From assembly GCA_964447015.1 (NCBI GenBank), contig CAYUQU010000078.1, positions 1 through 15,260 on the forward strand: DNA of 15,260 bases. The letters run 5' to 3'. The notes beneath the pieces are model-generated. The model did not search any database and was not told the DNA's origin. It saw only the letters and a list, made by a program, of their open reading frames with translations. Below are positions 6,537 through 15,226 of the stretch, one piece after another (within the stretch, counting starts at the first letter, position 1; each line of letters begins with the position of its first letter). Source of the stretch: Wandonia sp964447015. GTDB taxonomy: Bacteria; Bacteroidota; Bacteroidia; Flavobacteriales_D; Crocinitomicaceae. A program made the translations under genes and the position numbers.

Positions 6537-9500
6537 TTAAGGGCGTGGTCTATTTATTGCCCCTCCGCTTGCAGGTCTGCCTGTCCCACCACTATTAGGT
6601 CTTGGTTGAATTCCTGTTCCTCCTGAACCAGGACGTGTAACACCAGGGTTTGGTCTACCATTTTCTCCTGGAGTCTCATTCGTGTCAGATACACATTGTC
6701 CATTGTAAGCTGAGTTTGGCACCCATACTCCATATCCAGGACCATCGCTGCTTGAGTTACAACCCGATTTAATCCATACGCCTACAATACATTTTCCTGC
6801 ATTTCCACCTGTTCCAGAGAATGTTCTAGTTTTTCCAGTCAGGTTATCAAATTTTTGTGTGCTATTGTCGTGAAACTTAAGTACCACATTTGATAAATCT
6901 TTGGTACTCGTAGTTGTTACACCTTGATGATCAGAAGTGAAAGTAGCCGTAACCGTTGGCATGCAGTTTTGAGTTATAGAAACGTTATTTTCTATAATAT
7001 CGTCAGGGTTTGTAGTTCCTGAACCGTTGCCCCCTGTATTTCCAGTTGCTTCACACGGACTTTGAGGTCTATTATTTCCATTTCCACTTTGTGGCACATT
7101 ATCCGATTGAATGCAAATTTGCCAATGACCCATAGAACCAGGGTGATTGCTTTTTACATCCACAGTTAAGTTACCTGTGAAAAGATAAAATCTTCCACTT
7201 TGTACAGGATAAGGAGCGCCGCCTACAACAGCATCAGCACCACCTGCAATAGGTAGGAAATATGCACTTGTCGCTGGGCCTGAATATGAGAAATTTGGAT
7301 TGTTGTGTAAGTCATCTCGTGTATACGTTCCCGAAGGCGTAACTAAACAGAATTGCCAAGCCGAATTACCCGGATTAAATCGCGGGCCACAAGGTTGGTT
7401 TGCACTACACTGACCATTGTAATTTGTGTTTGGCACCCATTCTCCATAACCTGGACCATCGTTACTCATGTTACAACCAGACTTAATCCACACACCAATA
7501 ATACATTTTCCTTGATGAGCACCAGTGCCCGCAAAGGTTCCTGTATATCCACTTAAGTTGTCAAACTTTTGAGTTGTGTTGTCGTGAAACTTGAGAACTA
7601 CGTTAGATAAATCTTTTGTACTCGACACATTCACAGATTGATGATTTGACGCAAATACAGCGCCAACCTGAGGCATACAGTTTGTTTCGGTATCCGTTTT
7701 GCGAATTACAGTACGCGACGCTTGATCTGATCCTGCTTGATTTGTTGCAGTAAACTGAATTGTATATTGCGTATGCGTATTATCAAAAGTCAAAGGAATA
7801 GTAAAATTCAACTGACCATTTGTTATTGTCGGGTTGTATTGAGAAAATGGCGTGTTATTTAAGATTGCCTGCACTTGATTAATCGACGTGATGTTTGTGA
7901 TATAACCCGTCACAGTATAATTATTACTATTAACTGTATGAGGATTGTTTGTCGGATTGGTAAACGTAATCACAGGAGGGTATACCACTTGAGGTTTTGA
8001 GTAAATAACCGTTTTGGTATCTGAAGCTGATCCTGCTTCGTTTGTTGCAGTTACCACAATCACATTAGAACCCACACCCCATGTTTGGTTAAACTGAACT
8101 TGTTGTGTAGCTGAGTTGTAGTTAAATGCGCGTTGCGTACCATTCACAGTTACGTTTATTTGAGCAGATTGACTCACGTGTTGCACCGCTGCAACAACTG
8201 TCATCGATGCAGATTCAGTTTGATGAGGTGAATTTGACGGGTTTGTAATTTGAACAGTTGGTGGCAAAATCGTTACTGCTGGAGTATACACAATTGTGTA
8301 TGTTTTTTGTCCTGTTCCACATCTATTCGCTGCGTTTACAACAATAATGTTGTTCCCTTCAACTAAATTGATGTTCGAACTGAATACATCTGTTACAGTG
8401 TTGTATATGAAATTAACACCGCTACCGTTATGTGTTACAGAGACATGATGGCTGTTAGCTACATTTTGGATGTCTCCACTAATATTGAATTGAGGATTGT
8501 CTGTTGTGTTGTTTGTTCCTGCAGAACTAGATAAATTTAAAACAGGCTCGTCACAACGAACATTCTCTATATTCCACACTACAGAAGCAGCGCCACATTC
8601 ATTTTCTGCCGTGAAACGAATTTCGTTCATTCCAGCAACCAATACAATCGATGCGCTTACAAGATGACTTGCTTGATCAAAACTAAATGGTTTTGATACT
8701 CCGTTCACTAAAAGAGTAATTTGTGAAGCCTCTGTCACGTGAGAAGAAGTAGCAATAACTGAAATGTTATCATCTTGAGTTTGAACAGATGAATTCACAG
8801 GGTTGACACGTGAAAGTTGGGGCACATTGCACGGCTGTTGCACAGGTACGTATTGAAGAGTAACAGATGATTTTGTAATTCCACAACTGTTTGTTGCAGC
8901 AATTTCAACTGAATTAAATCCACTAGTCAATGTGATGTTTCCTGTTAGTTTTTTGGTGCTCGAATTGTAATTCAATCCTTGAATAGCATTTCCATTTAGC
9001 GTAACAGTAATTCCGTTAATATTGCTCACTCCAACTATAGTCACATCAAGACCAAATTGCTCATTTTCAACAATCACATTATTATTTGATGGTTGGTTAA
9101 ATGTAATTGTTGGTTTATCACAAGGAACTTCAATTTTTTGGTAATTCACAACCGCTGTCTTTGTGTCAATTCCTGCGATATTGGTTGCAGTAACTTCAAA
9201 TAAGTTGTTTCCAATAACCAAGTTTGTGTTGTATGAAACCAACAGTGTTTGTTGGTTAAATGTATACATCGCCGGATTCACAATCTGTCCGTTTTGGCGA
9301 ACTTGAATTTGGTTTTTGTTTGAAACATTCAACACCGTTGCTCTCATATCATACCCTGCTTGAGAAACAGTTTGAGGAGAAGGGTTTGGATTAACAAATG
9401 TCACCACAGGAGGCTGCATCGTGATAATTCTTGTGTATCGAATATCCTGAATATCCTCTGCATAACCTGCCGAGTTTGAACCAGTCACTTTCACACGATT

Positions 9501-11765
9501 CATTCCTTCGTTCAGCTGTGCGTTAAATGTCACAGTGTGACTTAGACTGTTGTAATTGAAGTTAGGAAGAATTTGCTCATTCACAAAAACGTTTATGTCT
9601 TGTTGAGAATTTACGTTCAACACCGTCGCAACGACCTGAGTTGACGGCATGCTTACTTGAGCAGGGTTTCCTTGCGGAGATGTAATATTTACAACTGGAG
9701 GATTTACAGGGTTGTGCACTTGATAGATAATCGTTGTGCTTTTTTCATCCATCCCCACATTGTTGGTTCCACGAACCCTAATTGTGTTTGCTCCAGAAAT
9801 TAAACCAGTTTGCAGTTGAACTTCTTGAGAAGAAGCACTGTAAGTAAAGTTGTTCGTTTGTGTGTTGTTAACCCAAACTGTAATTTGCGACGCATTTGCC
9901 ACATTTTGCACTCGCGCTCTCACTAAATAAGAAGGCGTGTTAACTGTGATTGGGTTTTGAACAGGATCGAGGTAAGTAACAATTGGAGGGTATTCCACCA
10001 CAGCTCTTCTATAAATAATAGTTGTTGATTTTTCATCCATTCCAGCGTCGTTCGTTCCACGCACAGTAATGGTATTAGCTCCTTCAATTAAGTTTGCCGT
10101 AAAAGCTACCATTTTATTGGAGCTATTAAAGTTGAATGCCGTTTGAGGCAATACTTGACCATTTACACGCACAGTGATATTCTGTTGATTATCGACATGT
10201 AAAACAGTTGCAAGGATTGACGCTTGTGGCTGATTAACTTCTGCAGGGTTGTTAACTGGATTGACAAAGTTCACCACAGGAGGCTGACGAAGTTGAGGTC
10301 TTGTATATACAATCACTGTTTGTTTGGTGTCAGTACCCGCATTGTTTGTTCCTGTAATGCTCACGACATTAGTTCCTTCAACCAATGGCAATTGCGCAGC
10401 CAATTTATTTGTTTGTGGGTTGAAACTAAATGAAGTGAATACATTCCCGTTAAACGTCATTTTAATTTGCGACTGAGAAGTCACGTTTAGCACTTGAGCA
10501 TCGAGTGGGAAAATTGGACTTTCTGTGTTGTACGGGCTGTGAGGAGGGTTTTGATAACTCACAATTGGTGGCGCAAGAGTTTGACTTTCTAGCACAATAA
10601 TTCTGCTATCCGTTGTTGTTCCACAGCTATTCGTAACACTAATCTCAATTGTGTTCTGTCCAGGCACCAAAATAACGTGACTGTCAAAACGGTTCAGTGC
10701 ACTATTGTAAGTGAAGTTCGTGTTGAACTGGCCATTTTGTTTAAATGAAATTTGATGTGCTCCATCTATATGTGTAATGTCCGCACGAAGTTGGAAACCT
10801 GCGTTTTGTGTAGTGAAATTGTTTTGTACAGGGTTTGTGATTTCAATTGTTGGTGACAAACAGTTTACAGGGACTATGTTATTTGTAGGTGTAGTAACTG
10901 TTTCTGTTGGTGGCGTAGAAGTTCGACCCTTAGGTTTTCTAATATTAAACTTCAAGTACAAACCTGTGTAGTGATAAATGTCATTGCTTCCTGTTGGTGA
11001 GCCGTCATTGTTGTAGTTTTTTCCGTCCCATAAGTCCGTTCCAGTAAACGTTGTTTTATGTTCTAAACCAATTTGAAAACGAGGGCCAACCTGATACCCT
11101 ATTCCGACACCAACACTCGGCATCAACGTTACATTATATCCAGTTTTAGTGCTTCCTTGAAGAGGAGAATCATAAGTTCCATCGTGAAAATCATTAATTG
11201 ATGTATTAGAAAAATCGGAAAATTGACTGTAATCGTACATAGTACTTGTCGAGTCTGTAGAACTTAACAAGTCTGAATATGTTTGCCACCATGTAAACCC
11301 AATTCCACCAAAGACATACAAATCCAATCCCGTTCTTTCTCTAAGACGGTTTGCATGAATTGCAAGTTCTAGACCTATTCGGTGTTGATCATTTTGAAAA
11401 TTGCGCAGAAAAGAAGTTGAATCTACTGAATAATAGTTCGTTTCAGGATCCATAGTTCCGTTTAAAGCTTCATCAGTCGCTGAAATATTGGTAAATTCTT
11501 TATCCTGACCTATCCAAAATCCGCGAAGGTAGCGCAATCTTAAATCAAAACTTATTGGAGTGCCGTAGTTGTAGTTAAACGACCTCCCAACCATAAAGCC
11601 CCATCCAATTTGCGTTTTATTTTGCACATCAGAAGTGTGCCAAATTCCGCCCGCATTAAGGCCGACAAACCATTTTGAATCTGTTTCATATTCTGTGTGA
11701 ACGCGCTGAGATAGAGCACAATTCATTGAAAATAAAATGGCGAATAGTAAGTATATTCTTTTCAT
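6537..11765 (-). CDS. Giant outer-membrane barrel protein with eleven Ig-like repeats
   Basis: The start at 11765 gives signal peptide MKRIYLLFAILFSMNCALSQ; an upstream ATG at 11798 would add 11 polar residues. The protein has about 1742 residues. Residues ~20-285 look like a beta-barrel (WFVGLNAGGIW, FDLRLRYLRGFW, VGVGIGYQVGPRFQIGLEHK, ending YTGLYLKFNIRK). A Thr/Pro linker leads to eleven ~95-residue repeats (~299-1358) of the form PPVVTFVNP...NV..QI.V.VNG...F.YN...L..G.N.I.VTATN.AG. Next come two copies of a Cys-containing domain (~1363-1453 and ~1601-1691) around another beta-rich segment (~1454-1600), and a Gly/Pro/Arg tail. No T9SS sorting domain is seen at the C-terminus, so the barrel is the likely anchor. 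Adhesion is a reasonable guess for an Ig stalk. It could be periplasmic instead if the barrel is OmpA-like. Family not named. Confidence 0.85.
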   Translation of the reverse strand: MKRIYLLFAILFSMNCALSQRVHTEYETDSKWFVGLNAGGIWHTSDVQNKTQIGWGFMVGRSFNYNYGTPISFDLRLRYLRGFWIGQDKEFTNISATDEALNGTMDPETNYYSVDSTSFLRNFQNDQHRIGLELAIHANRLRERTGLDLYVFGGIGFTWWQTYSDLLSSTDSTSTMYDYSQFSDFSNTSINDFHDGTYDSPLQGSTKTGYNVTLMPSVGVGIGYQVGPRFQIGLEHKTTFTGTDLWDGKNYNNDGSPTGSNDIYHYTGLYLKFNIRKPKGRTSTPPTETVTTPTNNIVPVNCLSPTIEITNPVQNNFTTQNAGFQLRADITHIDGAHQISFKQNGQFNTNFTYNSALNRFDSHVILVPGQNTIEISVTNSCGTTTDSRIIVLESQTLAPPIVSYQNPPHSPYNTESPIFPLDAQVLNVTSQSQIKMTFNGNVFTSFSFNPQTNKLAAQLPLVEGTNVVSITGTNNAGTDTKQTVIVYTRPQLRQPPVVNFVNPVNNPAEVNQPQASILATVLHVDNQQNITVRVNGQVLPQTAFNFNSSNKMVAFTANLIEGANTITVRGTNDAGMDEKSTTIIYRRAVVEYPPIVTYLDPVQNPITVNTPSYLVRARVQNVANASQITVWVNNTQTNNFTYSASSQEVQLQTGLISGANTIRVRGTNNVGMDEKSTTIIYQVHNPVNPPVVNITSPQGNPAQVSMPSTQVVATVLNVNSQQDINVFVNEQILPNFNYNSLSHTVTFNAQLNEGMNRVKVTGSNSAGYAEDIQDIRYTRIITMQPPVVTFVNPNPSPQTVSQAGYDMRATVLNVSNKNQIQVRQNGQIVNPAMYTFNQQTLLVSYNTNLVIGNNLFEVTATNIAGIDTKTAVVNYQKIEVPCDKPTITFNQPSNNNVIVENEQFGLDVTIVGVSNINGITVTLNGNAIQGLNYNSSTKKLTGNITLTSGFNSVEIAATNSCGITKSSVTLQYVPVQQPCNVPQLSRVNPVNSSVQTQDDNISVIATSSHVTEASQITLLVNGVSKPFSFDQASHLVSASIVLVAGMNEIRFTAENECGAASVVWNIENVRCDEPVLNLSSSAGTNNTTDNPQFNISGDIQNVANSHHVSVTHNGSGVNFIYNTVTDVFSSNINLVEGNNIIVVNAANRCGTGQKTYTIVYTPAVTILPPTVQITNPSNSPHQTESASMTVVAAVQHVSQSAQINVTVNGTQRAFNYNSATQQVQFNQTWGVGSNVIVVTATNEAGSASDTKTVIYSKPQVVYPPVITFTNPTNNPHTVNSNNYTVTGYITNITSINQVQAILNNTPFSQYNPTITNGQLNFTIPLTFDNTHTQYTIQFTATNQAGSDQASRTVIRKTDTETNCMPQVGAVFASNHQSVNVSSTKDLSNVVLKFHDNTTQKFDNLSGYTGTFAGTGAHQGKCIIGVWIKSGCNMSNDGPGYGEWVPNTNYNGQCSANQPCGPRFNPGNSAWQFCLVTPSGTYTRDDLHNNPNFSYSGPATSAYFLPIAGGADAVVGGAPYPVQSGRFYLFTGNLTVDVKSNHPGSMGHWQICIQSDNVPQSGNGNNRPQSPCEATGNTGGNGSGTTNPDDIIENNVSITQNCMPTVTATFTSDHQGVTTTSTKDLSNVVLKFHDNSTQKFDNLTGKTRTFSGTGGNAGKCIVGVWIKSGCNSSSDGPGYGVWVPNSAYNGQCVSDTNETPGENGRPNPGVTRPGSGGTGIQPRPNSGGTGRPASGGAINRPRP
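6693..6965 (-). repeat. Duplicated Cys-containing domain, copy 2
   Basis: About 91 residues from NCMPTV to YNGQC, close in sequence to copy 1 (7407-7679). Shared motifs are TKDLSNVVLKFHDN, QKFDNL, GKCI.GVWIKSGCN and DGPGYG.WVPN. Four Cys are conserved between the copies (NCMP, GKC, SGC and GQC), suggesting two disulfides in an extracytoplasmic domain. The family is not identified with confidence. Confidence 0.8.
7407..7679 (-). repeat. Duplicated Cys-containing domain, copy 1
   Basis: This ~91-residue unit directly follows the last Ig-like repeat. It carries the same motifs and four Cys as copy 2 and is separated from it by ~147 residues that appear to form a different beta-rich segment (FSYSG, GRFYLFTGNLTVDV, GHWQICIQ). 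The high identity of the copies suggests a fairly recent internal duplication. Confidence 0.8.
7690..10870 (-). repeat. Array of eleven tandem Ig-like repeats (coding)
   Basis: Eleven units of roughly 92-98 codons follow one another. Each begins with a PP.V.F.NP-type motif and ends in a G.N.I.VT.TN.(A/C)G motif and a strand such as TTIIY. Repeats ending in CG (1, 7, 8, 9) differ from those with AG or VG. Three of these (7, 8, 9) begin with an extra Cys (PCDKP, PCNVP, CDEP) and the first with NCLSP, which suggests that the pairs form an in-domain disulfide. Repeats 3 and 4 share GMDEKSTTIIY and are the most alike, indicating recent duplication. Confidence 0.85.
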
Positions 11766-11827
11766 AGTAAAATATTTTAATTGAACATCACAATACATTT
11801 TCTGTGCCAGTTTTGTTCATTCAGCGA

Positions 11828-11835
11828 CAAATGTA
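11828..11835 (-). promoter_or_regulatory. Candidate Bacteroidota-type -7 promoter element for the giant gene
   Basis: Read on the minus strand the sequence is TACATTTG, fitting the TAnnTTTG -7 consensus of Bacteroidota promoters. It would place the start of transcription about 55 bases before the ATG at 11765. No good -33 TTG is visible at the usual spacing. The intergenic space to the divergent gene at 11883 is short, so promoters for both directions must lie within about 117 bases. Confidence 0.4.
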
Positions 11836-11882
11836 TGGATTACTGCATGGAAATTTATAATTTTACATACTAATTTCACAGA

Positions 11883-13172
11883 ATGAAGATAGGTTTTTTA
11901 TCCATATTATTTCTTTTTATCACTTCAGTATCAAATGCTCAAGCGGAGTTTGACCAGTGTAATAATGCTGGAATGCTTTGCCCACAAGAATTTGAGACCA
12001 TTGATAACTATGGTGCAACAGTAACTTTTTGCCCTTCTTGTGAAGATGATTTTACGAATTGTTTTACCCCATTAAATTCAATTTGGTTGACCTTTGAAAC
12101 GAATAATGATGGGGGAGATGCAACAATTACTGGATTAAATTTAAACTTTAATGCTGCGGTAAACAACGATAATAATTCGTTGAATCTTATGGTCCTAGAG
12201 GCTGCAATACCATGTGATGCTAGCTCATTTACGGAAATTGCATGTTTGAATGAGGAGAATGCTGCATTTACAATGAATGTTGTTGGTCTCAATCCAAACA
12301 GTCTTTATTACATTGTTCTTTCAGGTTCAATGGTCGGACCAGGGGCGTTTGAGCCGAGTGAATTTACTATGGATATTCGGGTGTCTGGTGTAGCGGTAAA
12401 CAGGCCACCAGCGTCAATAGGTTTTGGTTCTCCAAACACAGTATCATGTAACGGTGATCCAGTCGCATTGATAGTTGATACTACGTTATGCCCAGGCGGA
12501 TATGCAATAAACTGGTTTAAAAACAATGAGTTTTGGTTTAGTACTGCGACCCAAAATGTGTTTGTGGACGATTTGGAACATGGCGATGTAATTCATGCCG
12601 AAACAACTTGTTTTACAGATTGTCCAGTAGATGTAGTAAGTAACAATATTACTTTTACCGTGTTGAATTTTTTCGTGGATGCAGGTAGTGATTTGGAAGT
12701 ATTTTATGGAGAGTCAGTTCAGCTTGATGGAAGCACTTCGGGAGTGAATTACTATTGGGAACCTGAAATTTGGTTGAGCGATAACACCGTTCTTGACCCC
12801 ATTGCGTTTCCAGAGCAGACGACAACGTTCTTTTTAACCGCAACAAATGGTGTTTGTGAGCGAACAGATGAAATGACCATTGTTGTGAGTAAAGATTTAA
12901 TTATTCCAAGTGTTTTTTCCCCAAATGGTGACGGCATAAATGATACATGGGAAATTCTCGGCGCTGATCGCTACCCCGATATTCAAATTCAAGTATACGA
13001 TAGATGGGGACAAAAAGTGTTTGAGAGTATCAGCTATAATGAGGAAAAATTTTGGGATGGCACACACAAAGGGAAGCGTTTGAGCACGTCGACGTATTAT
13101 TATGTAATAAACCTAAACGAGCCAGGTGAGCCTGAAAACATCACTAAAGGAGCTGTTTCAATAGTCAGATGA
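11883..13172 (+). CDS. Secreted protein with T9SS type B (gliding motility-associated) C-terminal sorting domain
   Basis: It starts with a Sec signal peptide (MKIGFLSILFLFITSVSNAQ). Residues ~21-170 form a Cys-containing beta-rich domain (NSIWLTFET, LNPNSLYYIVLSG) of a kind often found in such secreted proteins. Next are an Ig-like region (~175-265) and a PKD-like domain (~266-336: DAGSDLEVFYGESVQL, YYWEPEIWLS, TTTFFLTAT). The last ~89 residues are the type B sorting domain: IPSVFSPNGDGINDTW, then IQVYDRWGQKVFES, KFWDGTHKGK, STSTYYYVINL and KGAVSIVR. This tail directs export across the outer membrane by the T9SS. The gene overlaps the PorP/SprF-like gene by four bases, a pairing expected for type B substrates. 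The ligand or function of the exported part is unknown. Confidence 0.92.
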   Translation: MKIGFLSILFLFITSVSNAQAEFDQCNNAGMLCPQEFETIDNYGATVTFCPSCEDDFTNCFTPLNSIWLTFETNNDGGDATITGLNLNFNAAVNNDNNSLNLMVLEAAIPCDASSFTEIACLNEENAAFTMNVVGLNPNSLYYIVLSGSMVGPGAFEPSEFTMDIRVSGVAVNRPPASIGFGSPNTVSCNGDPVALIVDTTLCPGGYAINWFKNNEFWFSTATQNVFVDDLEHGDVIHAETTCFTDCPVDVVSNNITFTVLNFFVDAGSDLEVFYGESVQLDGSTSGVNYYWEPEIWLSDNTVLDPIAFPEQTTTFFLTATNGVCERTDEMTIVVSKDLIIPSVFSPNGDGINDTWEILGADRYPDIQIQVYDRWGQKVFESISYNEEKFWDGTHKGKRLSTSTYYYVINLNEPGEPENITKGAVSIVR

Positions 13173-14104
13173 TGTTGAGAATTTACATATCATTTATAGT
13201 TGTTTTTACAGGTATGTTTGTCTCCGGACAGCAAATGCCTCAGTATTCACAACAACCATTTCACCAATTTTCTCTTAACCCTGCCTTGGCGGGTTTCAAC
13301 ACGTGTGTAGATATGCGAATTCTATACCGCCAACAATGGATAGGGATACCCGAAGCACCCTCAGGTGGATTTTTTACATTGTCTGCAAGAGTTGGTGGAA
13401 AGAACAGAAAATACATGGGAGCCTACCACGGTATAGGGGTTAAATTTGAACGAGATGCGTTTGGTCCTTTTGCACACAACAGGTTAAATTTTGCCTATGC
13501 ACTTCATATGCCTTTAAAGAAAGACCTCACATTATCAATGGGAGCTTTTGTTGGTATTGATAATATGACTTATGATGCTTCAAGGGTAACATCAATTGAT
13601 CCTGACCCCGCAGTGCAAACATCTTCTTTTTCTTTTTTAGGTCCAGACGCAACTTTTGGTGCTTGGCTAACAGGGAAAAGCTATTTTATCGGAATGACGT
13701 TGCAGAATTTAATTCCGCTAGATTATGATTTTGGGTTTGAGGCCTCCAAACGATTTCACTTTGCTTTGAATGGAGGGGGGAGAATCAAACTGACTGATGA
13801 AGGGCTTTCGTTTTTACCTGTAATGCTTGTTCGAATTCCACCTGGAGGACCTATGGGTATAGACATACACGCATTGTTTGACTATAAGAACGTCTTTATG
13901 TTTGGGGTGGGTTATCGACGTCAAGAATCGGTTTTATTTTTAGCACGAGTTAAATTTTTAGGCTATTTTTCTGTGGGATATTCATTTGACCTGATTGTCA
14001 ACAAGCTCAAGGGAAATATGGGGCATACTCACGAGCTTTCTTTGGGTATTTCAACGTGTAAGAAAAAAAGCACAGCAGCATCAGTTTGCCCGATATTTGA
14101 ATAG
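13169..14104 (+). CDS. PorP/SprF-family outer-membrane protein, T9SS-associated
   Basis: The protein of 311 residues starts with a signal peptide (LRIYISFIVVFTGMFVSGQ) and the family hallmark near the mature N-terminus: QMPQYSQQPFHQFSLNPALAG, then YRQQWIGIPEAP. The remainder is a series of amphipathic strands typical of this barrel family (GIGVKFERDAFGPF, LTLSMGAFVGI, FGVGYRR, YFSVGYSFDL) and of usual length. In Flavobacterium, SprF is needed for secretion of the type B substrate SprB, and relatives are often encoded beside their substrate. This gene starts within the stop of such a substrate gene (ATGA overlap), so it most likely serves that protein. ATG at 13172 is an alternative start one codon later. 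No truncation is seen. Confidence 0.92.
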   Translation: MMLRIYISFIVVFTGMFVSGQQMPQYSQQPFHQFSLNPALAGFNTCVDMRILYRQQWIGIPEAPSGGFFTLSARVGGKNRKYMGAYHGIGVKFERDAFGPFAHNRLNFAYALHMPLKKDLTLSMGAFVGIDNMTYDASRVTSIDPDPAVQTSSFSFLGPDATFGAWLTGKSYFIGMTLQNLIPLDYDFGFEASKRFHFALNGGGRIKLTDEGLSFLPVMLVRIPPGGPMGIDIHALFDYKNVFMFGVGYRRQESVLFLARVKFLGYFSVGYSFDLIVNKLKGNMGHTHELSLGISTCKKKSTAASVCPIFE

Positions 14105-14191
14105 GCTTATTAAGGATGTGTTGTTTATAATACTTCGCTTCTCTCCTCTTTTCATCCTCTTTTTTCGCGTTATTTTGTAAAAAATAGTATT

Positions 14192-15160
14192 ATGAAAAGT
14201 CAAATTGGAGCGTTAGCAATAGGAATACTGTGTTTAGGGTCGTGTGTTCCATCAAAAAAATACAACGAATTACTAGAAAAAGAGCAGGCGTGTGCAGAAG
14301 AATTGGCAAAGTTTAAGTCTTTGGCAATTGAAAATGAATCAAAAGCAAAAGATTTAGAAGTAGCTCACGCTAAAATTTCTAAAGAGGCAGAAAACTTAAA
14401 GGCAGATACTACAAAGCTTGGAGATGAGTATCGTAATTTGAAAGCTGAGTATGACAAATCAATTGAGTTAAACAGAATTTTAGAGAAAAAATTTGATGAC
14501 AATCGCTCGATGAGTGCTTCACAAACTGCAAAACTACAAGCCGAGCTTGAAGCAAAAACACTTGAGGTGCAGAGAAAAGAAGATGCGTTGAGAGAATTGG
14601 AGGCAGAGTTAGTTGAAAAGCAACGATTACTGGCTCTTCGTGAAGCGCGTGTGAATGAACTTGAAGAACTAATCTCGAAGAAAGACGAAGCTGTAAAAAG
14701 CCTTAAAAAACGCGTTGCAGACGCATTACTTGGATTCGAAGGAAAAGGCTTGACGGTTGAAGAGAAAAATGGAAAAGTATATGTTAGTCTTGAGGCGAAA
14801 CTATTGTTTGCTTCTGGTTCAACGAAAGTTGAAGATGAGGGAAAGCGTGCCCTAGTAGAGCTGGCAAAAGTGCTTGAGACAACTCAAGATATCGAAATTG
14901 TAGTGGAGGGTCACACTGACACAGACCGTTTGACAAGTGCTACTCACCCTAAAAGTAATTGGGAATTATCCGTACTTAGAGCGACATCGGTAATTGATAT
15001 TATGCTTAAGAACTCTTCAGTTAAACCTGAAATCTTAATGGCGGCAGGTCGTTCTGAGTTTCATCCTGTAGATATGCAAGACAAAGCAAAAAATCGCCGT
15101 ATAGAAATTATTATTGCACCAAATCTTGACAAGTTATTTGAGATCTTGAATGCAGAATAA
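14192..15160 (+). CDS. OmpA-family lipoprotein with coiled-coil linker and peptidoglycan-binding domain
   Basis: The 322-residue protein starts with a lipoprotein signal (MKSQIGALAIGILCLGSC, Cys18). Residues ~25-175 are an almost unbroken Glu/Lys/Leu/Ala-rich stretch with heptad character, a long coiled coil able to span the periplasm. Residues ~185-312 are an OmpA/MotB-type domain: LLFASGSTKVEDEG, VVEGHTDTDRL, NWELSVLRATSVIDIML, AAGRSEFHP and NRRIEIII. The GHTD Asp and the LSxxRA Arg, which bind diaminopimelate in peptidoglycan in family members, are both present. The gene is 87 bases after the PorP/SprF-like gene on the same strand, probably in the same operon or with its own promoter, and likely anchors the outer-membrane module to the cell wall. 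Related lipoproteins occur next to T9SS genes. Confidence 0.92.
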   Translation: MKSQIGALAIGILCLGSCVPSKKYNELLEKEQACAEELAKFKSLAIENESKAKDLEVAHAKISKEAENLKADTTKLGDEYRNLKAEYDKSIELNRILEKKFDDNRSMSASQTAKLQAELEAKTLEVQRKEDALRELEAELVEKQRLLALREARVNELEELISKKDEAVKSLKKRVADALLGFEGKGLTVEEKNGKVYVSLEAKLLFASGSTKVEDEGKRALVELAKVLETTQDIEIVVEGHTDTDRLTSATHPKSNWELSVLRATSVIDIMLKNSSVKPEILMAAGRSEFHPVDMQDKAKNRRIEIIIAPNLDKLFEILNAE

Positions 15161-15226
15161 GGTGATCTAAAATCCAAATTCGCATTACACTTTAATAAGT
15201 AGCGTAAGCAACAAAGCGCTAATAAA

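Noticed and set aside
7690..10870. Possible CRISPR or non-coding tandem array
   Set aside because: The periodicity is about 285 bases, the units are diverged and fully coding, and there are no short identical repeats with spacers.
13995..14180. Plus-strand frame overlapping the end of the PorP/SprF-like gene
   Set aside because: It is another frame of a well-supported gene; the hydrophobic end comes from the T-rich gap sequence.
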